NCBI GenBank assembly: GCA_001898705.1
Contig: MKUU01000005.1
Coordinates: forward strand, 1-32,192
Source: Caedibacter sp. 38-128
Lineage (GTDB): Bacteria; Pseudomonadota; Alphaproteobacteria; Caedimonadales; Caedimonadaceae
Direction: 5' to 3'
DNA length: 32,192 nt
Shown: positions 16,365 through 24,041 of the stretch, one piece after another
Position numbering within the stretch: the stretch's first letter is position 1
Layout of the letters: each line of letters starts with the position of its first letter
Made by a program: the position numbers and the translations under genes
Notes under the pieces: model-generated
Told to the model about the DNA's origin: nothing
Database searches by the model: none
The model's input: only the letters and a program-made list of their open reading frames with translations

Positions 16365-17672
16365 ATGAAAAAATATATCCTTCTTTTAATAGGACTCTTC
16401 TTGAACTTAAATGCTCAAAGCTTGGATGGATCAGGTCTAATTGAGAATAAAGTGAAGACGATTATCCCTCAAGTTGATCAATTCATCACATCTTATTTAA
16501 AAAAGTTAAAAGCACCTGGTTGCGTTGTTGCGATTGTTGGTCCTGAAGAGGTTTATTTCTTAAAAGCTTATGGAGTTAAGAAATTAGGGAAAGCAGATCT
16601 GCTGACGCCCCGGACGATCTTTCAATTTGCCTCAGTTTCAAAAACAATTTCTGCAACTCTTGCCGTCAAACTTCATCATGCTGGAAAGCTATCTTTAAAT
16701 GAGCCTATTAACAATTATCTTTTGAACTTCAGCTTGAACGGGACACAACAGCCATTATGCCTAAAGCATATTATTAGTCATACAAGTGGTTTATCAAATA
16801 AAGGTATGAATGCCCTCATTGAAAGTTGTGCTCCTCGTAAGAGTTTATACGATCGTGTTCAAAGCCAACCCGTTTCTACTCAACCAGGGAAGTGGTTTGA
16901 CTATCATAATATTGTGTATGGTCTTGTTGAAGATGTTCTTGTATCAGCTACAGGAGAATCTTTTCTCGAACTTTTGCAAGGCAATCTTTTTAAACCACTG
17001 GGGATGCGGCAAGCGAGTGTTGGTTATCAAAATATGATCATTGCTAAAGATCGAGCCTATCCTCATGATATATCAGTTAAATCTAAAATTTTACATCCTG
17101 CTAAGAATTATTCTAGATGTTATTATTCTGTTTTAGCATCTGCTGGCATGAATGGATCCATATTAGATCTTATACCTTTCTTACAAGCGCAATTAGGCGG
17201 GAGACCTGAAGTTTTATCTTCTCAAGATTTAAAAATGCTTCATGCCTCTCAAATTAAGGCCCCTGAAACGCTAAAGAAAATAAAAGAGAAATTTCCACAT
17301 ATAAGTGATTCTGGTTATGCCTTAGGTTGGCGATGGATGGATTATGCAGGAGAAAGAGTTATGTATCATGGAGGATGGGTCAATGGTTCTCGACCAATGA
17401 TCGCTTTCTTACCAAAATATAAAGTTGGTATCGTTATCCTTCATCATGCTGAAACTCCTTTTTCTTTTAGGACAACGATGAAATTTCTAGATCTTTTTTT
17501 GGGGGTGAGTTCTAGCAATCAAGAAAGTCAACGATCGAAAAAGAAAACAAAAAAACCCATTAAAGAAAACAAAAAAGTCATTTTAAAACAAACTCTATAC
17601 ATCAATTCCTTGAGCGAAAGCAGCATTTGCTTGAATAAAGTTAAAGCGTTTTTCAGGGCGGCGCCCCATTAA
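16365..17672 (+). CDS. Beta-lactamase-fold serine hydrolase (class C/AmpC-like family)
   Basis: The 435-residue protein has a signal peptide (hydrophobic run to about residue 18) and a beta-lactamase-related domain. The SxxK motif is S90-V-S-K93, the Y-x-N motif is Y180-H-N182, and an H335-G-G motif replaces KTG, as in the wide family of serine esterases, peptidases and penicillin-binding-like proteins. Calling it an antibiotic-resistance gene would not be justified. After the fold ends (about residue 380) there is a lysine-rich tail, whose last 26 codons overlap the 3' end of the convergent parE. Its substrate is unknown, and the location is periplasmic or envelope-bound. Confidence 0.85.
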   Translation: MKKYILLLIGLFLNLNAQSLDGSGLIENKVKTIIPQVDQFITSYLKKLKAPGCVVAIVGPEEVYFLKAYGVKKLGKADLLTPRTIFQFASVSKTISATLAVKLHHAGKLSLNEPINNYLLNFSLNGTQQPLCLKHIISHTSGLSNKGMNALIESCAPRKSLYDRVQSQPVSTQPGKWFDYHNIVYGLVEDVLVSATGESFLELLQGNLFKPLGMRQASVGYQNMIIAKDRAYPHDISVKSKILHPAKNYSRCYYSVLASAGMNGSILDLIPFLQAQLGGRPEVLSSQDLKMLHASQIKAPETLKKIKEKFPHISDSGYALGWRWMDYAGERVMYHGGWVNGSRPMIAFLPKYKVGIVILHHAETPFSFRTTMKFLDLFLGVSSSNQESQRSKKKTKKPIKENKKVILKQTLYINSLSESSICLNKVKAFFRAAPH

Positions 17673-19601
17673 AGCATCAACAAAGTCTTCTATTACAAGC
17701 GTGCCATTATCATCAAAATTTGCTTCAATTTCAGTTTGAGGAAGATGAACTTGCAACAAGGTTCGTGTTTTTGGATCTAAGGTTGTCTCTTTGAGTTGTT
17801 GCCAGGCCATTTCCCCTAATCCTTTAAAGCGACTTATTTCAATTTTTCCACGGCCTGTGAATTCCTTTTTTAAGAGTTCATCACGATGGGCATCATCGCG
17901 GGCATAGAGGCTTTTGGTACCTTGTGTAATTCGATAAAGGGGAGGCAGGGCAAGATAAATATGACCTTTTTCGAGAATAGGTCGCATTTCTTGAAAGAAA
18001 AAAGTTAATAAAAGCGAGGCAATATGTGCACCATCCACATCAGCATCTGTTAAGATAATGACACGTCCATAGCGTAGTTGAGAGGGATCGCAATTCTTGC
18101 CTGTACCACATCCTAAAGCTTTACCCAAATCTTGAATTTCTTGATTTGCTTTAAGCTTATCGCTTGAAGCGCTTGCGACATTAAGAATTTTTCCGCGTAA
18201 AGGCAAAACAGCTTGGTTTTTTCGATTCCGCCCTTGCTTAGCAGGACCGCCTGCGGAATCACCCTCGACTAAGAAAATTTCTGTTTCGTGAGGAGTCTCA
18301 GAAATGCAATCAGCAAGTTTCCCCGGTAAACGTAAGCGCCGAGTCGGTGTTTGGCGTAAAGTCTCTTTCGCTTCTTTACGTCTCAACCGTTCATCAACAC
18401 GTTCAAGGATATGATTCAAAAGAGTTTCTGCAACATCTCGTTGGCCAGATAACCAATGATCTAAGTGGTCTTTAATAACAGTCTCGACGGCACGCGTTAT
18501 TTCATTGTTAACAAGCTTTTCTTTGGTTTGTCCCTGAAAATGAGGATTTCGAATAAAAGCAGAGAGAAGCATCGCTGCACCAGAAGTGCAATCCTCCGGT
18601 GTAATTTGTGCTACTTTACGGTTACCCAAGCGTTCACCAAATCCTCGTATTGCTTTTGTTAAAGCCTGTCTCAGGCCGGTTTCATGAGTGCCCCCTAAAG
18701 GCGTGGGGACGGTATTACAGTATGAATGTGAAAATCCTTCTCCTTCAAGCGGCCACGTCACCACCCATTCGACACGGCCTAAATTATCTGGAAGCTCTGC
18801 TTCTCCACTAAAAGGCTCAGGACAAACTAAAGGTGCATCTTTAAGAGCTTCAAGTAAGTAATCCTTGAGCCCCCCAGGGAAATGGAAGATATCTTTGGCC
18901 GGGAGATTATCTTCAGGCTTAAGTAATGAGAGATCACAAATCCAATGGATCTCAATTCCTTTAAAAAGATATGCTTTTGAGCGAATCATACGATAAACAA
19001 GAAGAGGTTTAAAATGGGCGTGTGCCCCAAAAATTTCTGGGTCGGGGTGGAATCGAATCGTTGTTCCACGACGGTTACTAATAGGGCCTTTATTCGTTAA
19101 GGGAGATGCAACATGGCCGCGACTATAATGTTGGCACCATAGTTGTTTTTGGGCAACGATTTCAACAGTCAAATGATCGGAAAGAGCGTTCACAACAGAA
19201 AGCCCAACACCATGGAGTCCTCCAGACGTTTCATAAACATCTCCGCCAAATTTTCCACCTGAATGCAGTGTCGTGAGGATGACTTCTAAGGCAGATTGAT
19301 TTGGGAATTTAGGATGGGGATCAATAGGGATACCTCGGCCATTATCGCGAATAGTCACAAAGCCATCGGCAGACAACTCAACGTCGATTTTAGAGGCATG
19401 ACCTGCAACAGCTTCATCCATTGCATTATCAACAACCTCGGCAATCAGATGATGTAAGGCACGTTCATCGGTGCCACCGATATACATGCCTGGACGGCGA
19501 CGGACAGGCTCTAAACCTTCTAAAACCTCGATGTCTTTTGCGCTGTAGTCTGTTTTCGTTGTCTTGCGGGGTACTTGAAAAAGATCAACCATGGCTTTCA
19601 T
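17595..19601 (-). CDS. parE: DNA topoisomerase IV subunit B
   Basis: The 668-residue ATPase subunit works with ParC to unlink daughter chromosomes. GHKL ATPase motifs are present: EVVDNAMDEAVAG, DNGRGIPIDPHPK and ETSGGLHGVGLSVVNALSD. The TOPRIM domain shows FLVEGDSAGG, QAVLPLRGKILNV and TDADVDGAHI, and the C-terminal RFKGLGEMAWQQLKETTLDP is typical. TRRLRLPGKLADC and the short length point to ParE rather than GyrB, which is usually longer. Start options are the ATG at 19601 and the ATG at 19592; neither has a clear Shine-Dalgarno sequence. Its terminal 78 nt overlap the convergent hydrolase gene. Confidence 0.92.
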   Translation of the reverse strand: MKAMVDLFQVPRKTTKTDYSAKDIEVLEGLEPVRRRPGMYIGGTDERALHHLIAEVVDNAMDEAVAGHASKIDVELSADGFVTIRDNGRGIPIDPHPKFPNQSALEVILTTLHSGGKFGGDVYETSGGLHGVGLSVVNALSDHLTVEIVAQKQLWCQHYSRGHVASPLTNKGPISNRRGTTIRFHPDPEIFGAHAHFKPLLVYRMIRSKAYLFKGIEIHWICDLSLLKPEDNLPAKDIFHFPGGLKDYLLEALKDAPLVCPEPFSGEAELPDNLGRVEWVVTWPLEGEGFSHSYCNTVPTPLGGTHETGLRQALTKAIRGFGERLGNRKVAQITPEDCTSGAAMLLSAFIRNPHFQGQTKEKLVNNEITRAVETVIKDHLDHWLSGQRDVAETLLNHILERVDERLRRKEAKETLRQTPTRRLRLPGKLADCISETPHETEIFLVEGDSAGGPAKQGRNRKNQAVLPLRGKILNVASASSDKLKANQEIQDLGKALGCGTGKNCDPSQLRYGRVIILTDADVDGAHIASLLLTFFFQEMRPILEKGHIYLALPPLYRITQGTKSLYARDDAHRDELLKKEFTGRGKIEISRFKGLGEMAWQQLKETTLDPKTRTLLQVHLPQTEIEANFDDNGTLVIEDFVDALMGRRPEKRFNFIQANAAFAQGIDV

Positions 19602-19651
19602 ACTTTATAAAATTTGTTTATAGTTCATTATCATTTTGGAGTTAAATAATA

Positions 19652-19852
19652 ATGCATTCCTTTCTCTCTTATTTAACCATTGCGGCCCTGATTGCAACTT
19701 TTATTGTGTTAATCATGGGGCTGGCAACCTTATTCTTGCAAGGCAAAGACGCGCATCTGAAAAGTAACAAGTTTATGCGCTGGCGGATTCTTCTGCAATT
19801 TGCGGCCCTGTGTTTATTTGCTTTGCTTCTTCTGCTTCAGAAAAAGGGGTAA
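19652..19852 (+). CDS. Twin transmembrane helix small protein (HIG1 domain)
   Basis: This 66-residue membrane protein has two hydrophobic helices (about residues 5-29 and 44-62). They are joined by a short loop, KDAHLKSNKFMRWRILLQ, which matches the HIG1 (hypoxia-induced gene 1) domain. Mitochondrial relatives associate with respiratory complexes; the bacterial role is not established. TTTTGGAG lies about 10 nt before the ATG. The stop is 2 nt from the start of the adenosyltransferase, an arrangement I know from other alphaproteobacteria. Confidence 0.85.
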   Translation: MHSFLSYLTIAALIATFIVLIMGLATLFLQGKDAHLKSNKFMRWRILLQFAALCLFALLLLLQKKG

Positions 19853-19854
19853 TA

Positions 19855-20415
19855 ATGGTTAAGCTAACTAAAATATATACAAAAACAGGTGATTTGGGAA
19901 GTACGGGCTTAGGAGATGGAACGCGCCGAAAAAAGTACGATAGTAGAATTGAAGCTATTGGTGCAATAGACGAGGCCAATGCAGCAATAGGGATAGCTCG
20001 GCTTCATACTCAGAACAATGATGATCGCATGTTAGCTCATATCCAAAATGACCTATTTGATTTAGGGGCTGATTTGTGTTTGCCCCATGATCGACGGTCA
20101 AAGCCTACCTTAAGAATTACGCATAAACAAGTCGAACGCCTTGAAGGTGAAATTGACCGCATGAATGAAGATTTGCAGCCGTTAAATTCATTTGTGTTGC
20201 CAGGGGGTAGTCATGCAAGCGCTAGTTTGCATCTAGCACGCACCATTGTTCGGCGTGCTGAAAGAGTCGTTTATGCTTTAAATGAGAGAGAATCTCTTAA
20301 TCCAGAAATTGGGATGTATCTCAATCGTCTTTCCGATCATTTATTTGTTCTGGCACGGGTTTTGAATGATCAAGGACGGGCAGATGTTTTATGGCAACCT
20401 GGTGAAAATAGGTAA
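19855..20415 (+). CDS. Cob(I)alamin adenosyltransferase, PduO type
   Basis: The 186-residue enzyme transfers the adenosyl group of ATP to cob(I)alamin, making coenzyme B12. N-terminal KIYTKTGDLGSTGLGDG (ATP-binding), IGAIDEANAAIG, and the helical motif VLPGGSHASASLHLARTIVRRAERVV with the conserved arginines identify the PduO/MMAB family. I chose the ATG at 19855, not the upstream in-frame start at 19810, because the protein then begins MVKLTKIYTKTGDLG as in the family, and AAAAAGGGG precedes it. It is probably co-translated with the HIG1-type gene. No B12-dependent enzyme appears in this window. Confidence 0.92.
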   Translation: MVKLTKIYTKTGDLGSTGLGDGTRRKKYDSRIEAIGAIDEANAAIGIARLHTQNNDDRMLAHIQNDLFDLGADLCLPHDRRSKPTLRITHKQVERLEGEIDRMNEDLQPLNSFVLPGGSHASASLHLARTIVRRAERVVYALNERESLNPEIGMYLNRLSDHLFVLARVLNDQGRADVLWQPGENR

Positions 20416-20447
20416 TTTAAATTAAACTAATTGACGGAAAATCGTAC

Positions 20448-20993
20448 TCAAGCTCTTGTTGACAGCCAGATAGCAGCTCGTGTGATAGCTTTAATGCTGT
20501 TGCGTAAGATAGCAAAGCCTGGGGCATCAGCGGCGCCAGCTTCTAAGCCTTGATCTTTATGAGCAATTTCATCGTCACGGAAACGTTTAATTGTTGTCGC
20601 AAGCTCAGGTTCTAAGTTTTCCACCTCAAGCTCTTGTATTTGATTGGCATAATGTTGGTCAATGACCTCTTCGACTGCAACTGTGCATGCCATAGCTGCT
20701 TTTACGCCTAGTTTGGCTGTGATGGCTCCTAAAGCATATCCTCCGATATGCCATAAAGGGGTAAAAAAGGTTGGTTTTATATTCCGTTCAACCAGCAATT
20801 GGTTGAATGCATCAAGGTGTTCTTGTTCTTGTGCTTTCATGTTTTGAATAAGGGAAGAAGAAGGATGATTCTTTAAAACATCAAGTTGACCTTCATAAAT
20901 ACGAATGGCGCCATATTCACCAGCTTGATCAACGCGAATCATCTGTTTAATGCGTTCTTGGGGGGACAGCATGCCAGGGAGCAAACGTTTCAT
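20448..20993 (-). CDS. coq7: Demethoxyubiquinone hydroxylase (Coq7)
   Basis: This 181-residue di-iron carboxylate protein hydroxylates demethoxyubiquinone, a late step in ubiquinone synthesis. Metal ligands are visible in two repeats: RVDQAGEYGA (E26), EQEHLDAF (E56, H59), then VEEVIDQHY and DDEIAHKDQGLE. Its length matches alphaproteobacterial Coq7. The start codon overlaps the stop of dsbB (ATGA at 20993-20990), so the two are probably translationally coupled. It converges on the adenosyltransferase gene with a 32-nt gap and no visible terminator. Confidence 0.94.
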   Translation of the reverse strand: MKRLLPGMLSPQERIKQMIRVDQAGEYGAIRIYEGQLDVLKNHPSSSLIQNMKAQEQEHLDAFNQLLVERNIKPTFFTPLWHIGGYALGAITAKLGVKAAMACTVAVEEVIDQHYANQIQELEVENLEPELATTIKRFRDDEIAHKDQGLEAGAADAPGFAILRNSIKAITRAAIWLSTRA

Positions 20994-21496
20994 AAGGGCT
21001 TTCTTTCCTTTTTTTGTCTTCTCAGAAAATAAAAAGCGATGATTCCCAAAAATAGGCAGTAAAGGGCGTTATATCCAGCCATAGAGATGCCAAAGAGAGA
21101 CCATTGGACATGATCGCAACGAACGGTTTCAGTATTTAAGAGTTGCTCTCGCATTTCCTCAATAGAGTTTCCAGAGAGTTTCTTGTTTTGGCACTGAGTG
21201 GGAGGCTCTACCCAATGGTGTTCAACAGCAACTTGATAGAAAGCGATACCGGCATTAATCACATATAAAATAGCTAAAAAGAGACTTATCTTTTTGGTGT
21301 GTCCTCTTAAGAAAGGTAATAATATTGCAGCACACCCAATTAAGCAGATAGCCATAAAAACGTATTGTTGAAAAAGGCATAATGAGCAGGGGCGTAACTT
21401 AAAGAAATGTTCAGCAACAAAGCCACTTAATAAGGCAAGGAAGGCAGCAAGGGTTAGAAAAAGAGGCTTCGAATAAAGAGAGTTTATTTTACACAT
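20990..21496 (-). CDS. dsbB: Disulfide bond formation protein B
   Basis: The 168-residue inner membrane protein reoxidises DsbA and passes electrons to ubiquinone. Four hydrophobic helices are apparent. The first redox pair is C37-SL-C40 in LRPCSLCLFQQY; the second periplasmic loop carries C102 (PTQCQNKK) and C127 (TVRCDHVQ). The family-typical VQWSLFGISMAGYNAL follows. It lies between a YqaA-type gene (32 nt upstream) and coq7 (overlapping), making a three-gene minus-strand unit; pairing with a quinone-synthesis gene suits its use of ubiquinone. Confidence 0.92.
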   Translation of the reverse strand: MCKINSLYSKPLFLTLAAFLALLSGFVAEHFFKLRPCSLCLFQQYVFMAICLIGCAAILLPFLRGHTKKISLFLAILYVINAGIAFYQVAVEHHWVEPPTQCQNKKLSGNSIEEMREQLLNTETVRCDHVQWSLFGISMAGYNALYCLFLGIIAFYFLRRQKKERKPL

Positions 21497-21528
21497 GAAA
21501 TAATTTTACTTGTAAGGATGTTATCCTA

Positions 21529-22116
21529 TTACCATAAATACTTAACCACTAAAAATCCAAGAATTAAAACGCTCATACCACCAATTGTTACTAGTACGAG
21601 ATTTTTCTCAATATAATTCTTGATACTAGGACCAAAATGCCACAATAAAAGGGCTAAGGAGAAAAAACGGAATCCACGGGCAACAATCGATGCTAAGATA
21701 AATGTACTTAAGTTAAGTTCAGCAACCCCGCTTGTAATCGTAACTATTTTATAAGGAATGGGCGTTAAGCCTTTTAAGGCAACAATCCAGAAACCCCATT
21801 TTTGAAAACTATGTTGCAATTGAACAAATCTTTCTTCAAGACCGTAGGCTTCGACAATCCACATGCCAAAAGTTTCGAACAAAGCATACCCGATGTAATA
21901 GCCTAGAACGCCACCAATAACAGAACTTAAAGTGCAAATAATAGCCAAAGACCAGGCTTTTTCACGATTTCCCAGAATCATAGCCATATAAAGAGGGTCG
22001 GGAGGGATAGGAAAAAAAGAACTTTCTGCAAAAGAAACGATTGTCAATACCCATAAAGCATGACGATGACCAGCAAAACTCATGATCCAATAATAGAGTT
22101 TATGAAGCATTAGCAA
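21529..22116 (-). CDS. YqaA family (DedA-superfamily) membrane protein
   Basis: The 195-residue integral membrane protein matches the YqaA branch of the DedA/SNARE-associated superfamily. It shows SFAESSFFPIPPDPLYMAM with the conserved E and proline-rich re-entrant segment, VIGGVLGYYIGYALFE, and KGLTPIPYKIVTITSGV with the second conserved block. DedA-family proteins are implicated in lipid flipping and membrane homeostasis; the transported lipid of this branch is not established. The Shine-Dalgarno sequence is weak. It is the first gene of the yqaA-dsbB-coq7 unit. Confidence 0.88.
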   Translation of the reverse strand: MLMLHKLYYWIMSFAGHRHALWVLTIVSFAESSFFPIPPDPLYMAMILGNREKAWSLAIICTLSSVIGGVLGYYIGYALFETFGMWIVEAYGLEERFVQLQHSFQKWGFWIVALKGLTPIPYKIVTITSGVAELNLSTFILASIVARGFRFFSLALLLWHFGPSIKNYIEKNLVLVTIGGMSVLILGFLVVKYLW

Positions 22117-22297
22117 CCTGAAAAAAGTAGTTCAAAATCCTGCTTAGCATCGTTAGAAAAGAGGCGCAATAAGATTTGAAAAAGAGTGTGTAAAAAGTCT
22201 ATTTTGTGAAAATGGAAGATTAAAATATGAAAGTTTTTTACTTCTTGTTAAAAACATTTTATAGAATTACTTATATTTTAAAATATGAGAACCTAAA

Positions 22298-23245
22298 ATG
22301 ACATTCGCTTTCCACTCTAAAATTCTTGCTTATTTGGCTTTGAGTTTTTGTATTTCATTTTCTATGGTCAATGCTTCTGATATAGAGGAAGAAAAATCAT
22401 CTTTATTGAAATTTATAAATGCATTTGGAAGTGTAAGTGTCAGTAAAGAAACTCCTAGTCTGGAGAAAACTTTAGAGTTTTCTGAATGGCAAGCAACCTT
22501 TGAAAAGGCAAAGCAAGAAGCCGCACAAAAATATGGTTATCTCCAGGATCTGAGAGAAGGGGATACGAAATCTTATTTTGAAAAAATAGAAGCACACCAA
22601 ACATCTTTAGCGGAAACAGCTAAATTTCTTACGACAACAAAGATTAAAGAGCTGGCTAGCCGCACTGAAAATAAGGCTAAGGATATGTTTGTTGATTCAG
22701 CGACTATCTTTATTGTGTTAAGTAAATTCCATGAGAAGACTTTTGAATATCTTCCTAAGAGGCATAAACTTTTATCCCAAAGCTATGTTGGATTTTCAAG
22801 ATATGAAGAAACAGACCAATTAAAACAACTTGGAGAACTTTTTAAAACCATCAATCCTTTAATGGCAAAATTTGTCGCAGAGCCAGATTTATATCAAAAT
22901 TCAGATGCTTTAAAGGAAATATCAACGCCTATTCGAGTGGCTCAACAATTGATCGATGAGCTGAGTAAAGCAAAACTAAAGAAAAGAAAAGATTCAAGTC
23001 TTGCATGTGTGTCTCCTCGCTCTCCAGGAAGCTCAAAACCTGAAAAAAGTAAAGAAGATGAAAAAGATAAAGAAACAAGTCCAAGGTCAAAAACAGTTAG
23101 CTCGCCTTCTTCGAGCGCAGAGGCAACAACAGATCCGTTAAGAGCTTTCTCGAAAGAGATAGCGGTTAAAGCGCAACATGTAGCTTTTGAGCGCCAAAAT
23201 AGTACGATCAGTAAAAGTGTAAATAACGGAAAATCAGATAACTAA
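22298..23245 (+). CDS. Secreted protein of unknown function with charged linker
   Basis: I do not recognise this 315-residue protein. A signal peptide (hydrophobic run from about residue 9 to 24, ending near VNA-SDI) suggests export. Residues about 30-230 look helical, with Glu/Lys-rich segments. Residues about 232-275 are a low-complexity linker rich in S, K, E and P, followed by a short final helix. The Shine-Dalgarno sequence is weak (GAGAACC). The upstream 181-nt divergent gap is AT-rich with several possible -10 elements, so I assign no promoter. Like the product of the gene at 4209, it could be an envelope or host-facing protein, but there is no shared sequence that I can see. Confidence 0.75.
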   Translation: MTFAFHSKILAYLALSFCISFSMVNASDIEEEKSSLLKFINAFGSVSVSKETPSLEKTLEFSEWQATFEKAKQEAAQKYGYLQDLREGDTKSYFEKIEAHQTSLAETAKFLTTTKIKELASRTENKAKDMFVDSATIFIVLSKFHEKTFEYLPKRHKLLSQSYVGFSRYEETDQLKQLGELFKTINPLMAKFVAEPDLYQNSDALKEISTPIRVAQQLIDELSKAKLKKRKDSSLACVSPRSPGSSKPEKSKEDEKDKETSPRSKTVSSPSSSAEATTDPLRAFSKEIAVKAQHVAFERQNSTISKSVNNGKSDN

Positions 23246-23284
23246 AAAGTTATACAAGAAATATCTTATTTAAAAATTAAAAAG

Positions 23285-23312
23285 TTGACCTGAAGCGTGA
23301 GTTCGTTATGAT
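23285..23312 (+). promoter_or_regulatory. Promoter of tRNA-Leu
   Basis: TTGACC (23285-23290) is followed after 16 nt by TATGAT (23307-23312), placing the start of transcription just before the mature tRNA at 23322. It may also serve rdgB and hemW. Confidence 0.65.
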
Positions 23313-23321
23313 GCGGCCCAG

Positions 23322-23408
23322 GCCCCTGTGGTGGAATTGGTAGACGCGGCAGACTCAAAATCTGCTTTCCGCAAGGGAGTGGGAGTTCGAGTCTCCCCGG
23401 GGGCACCA
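23322..23408 (+). tRNA. tRNA-Leu (CAA)
   Basis: The 87-nt class II tRNA has acceptor stem GCCCCTG/CGGGGGC (one U-G pair), discriminator A and an encoded CCA (23406-23408). The anticodon stem GCAGA/TCTGC encloses loop CTCAAAA, so the anticodon is CAA (reads UUG). A long variable arm (TTTCCGCAAGGGAGT region) and T loop GTTCGAGTC confirm leucine type. Confidence 0.96.
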
Positions 23409-23441
23409 TCTATTTAACTTACATTTTTTCCTTAAGGCCTT

Positions 23442-24041
23442 ATGATGGCGCGAAAATTCACAGAATCTCATCTTATTATTGCAAGCCATAATCAAGGAAA
23501 AATAGATGAGATTTCTCATTTGTTAGTACCTTTTAAGGTTAAGGTGACTTCATCTGCAGCCTTAAAGTTGAGTGAACCGGAAGAAACAGGCGTAACTTAT
23601 CTAGAAAATGCTCTTTTAAAAGCTAAAACATGTGTGGATGAAACAGGTCTGCCTGCTTTAAGTGATGATTCTGGGTTGGAAGTGGAAGCCTTAAAAGGGC
23701 ATCCTGGCCTCCATACGGCGCCTTATGCAAAAGAGCATGGTGGTTATGAGAAGGTATTTGAACTTTGGGCGAAGAACGCTGAAATTCAAAAGAATTCTAA
23801 AGCTTCTTTTTATTGTGTCCAAGTTCTTTTGTGGCCAGATGGTCACCAAGAAATTTTTGAAGGACGGGTGAAAGGAAAATTAACTTTTCCTCCTCGAGGA
23901 GCGTATGGGCATGGTTATGATCCCATCTTTATTCCTGAAGGATTTAATAAGACAGCTGCTGAAATGTCGTTATCAGAGAAAAATAAGGTCAGTCATCGTT
24001 TCCTTGCGCTTCAGCAGCTTGTAGAATCTTGCTTTAAATGA
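23442..24041 (+). CDS. rdgB: Non-canonical purine NTP pyrophosphatase (RdgB/HAM1)
   Basis: The 199-residue enzyme hydrolyses dITP, XTP and similar damaged nucleotides to keep them out of DNA and RNA. Family motifs are IIASHNQGKIDEI (substrate loop), ETGVTYLENALLKA, ALSDDSGLEVEAL with the catalytic aspartates, GYGHGYDPIFIPEG, and EMSLSEKNKVSHRFLAL. Two ATGs (23442 and 23445) could start it; AAGG lies just upstream. It follows tRNA-Leu by 33 nt and overlaps hemW by ATGA (24038-24041), a frequent alphaproteobacterial pairing. Confidence 0.95.
   Translation: MMARKFTESHLIIASHNQGKIDEISHLLVPFKVKVTSSAALKLSEPEETGVTYLENALLKAKTCVDETGLPALSDDSGLEVEALKGHPGLHTAPYAKEHGGYEKVFELWAKNAEIQKNSKASFYCVQVLLWPDGHQEIFEGRVKGKLTFPPRGAYGHGYDPIFIPEGFNKTAAEMSLSEKNKVSHRFLALQQLVESCFK

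Noticed and set aside
16365-17672. Antibiotic-resistance beta-lactamase
   Set aside because: The SxxK and YxN motifs occur across many serine hydrolases, and the third motif is HGG rather than KTG; resistance cannot be claimed.
19602-19651. Fur-like operator between parE and the HIG1 gene
   Set aside because: The TTCATTATCATTTTGG stretch has only a weak, half-site resemblance and the gap is AT-rich.
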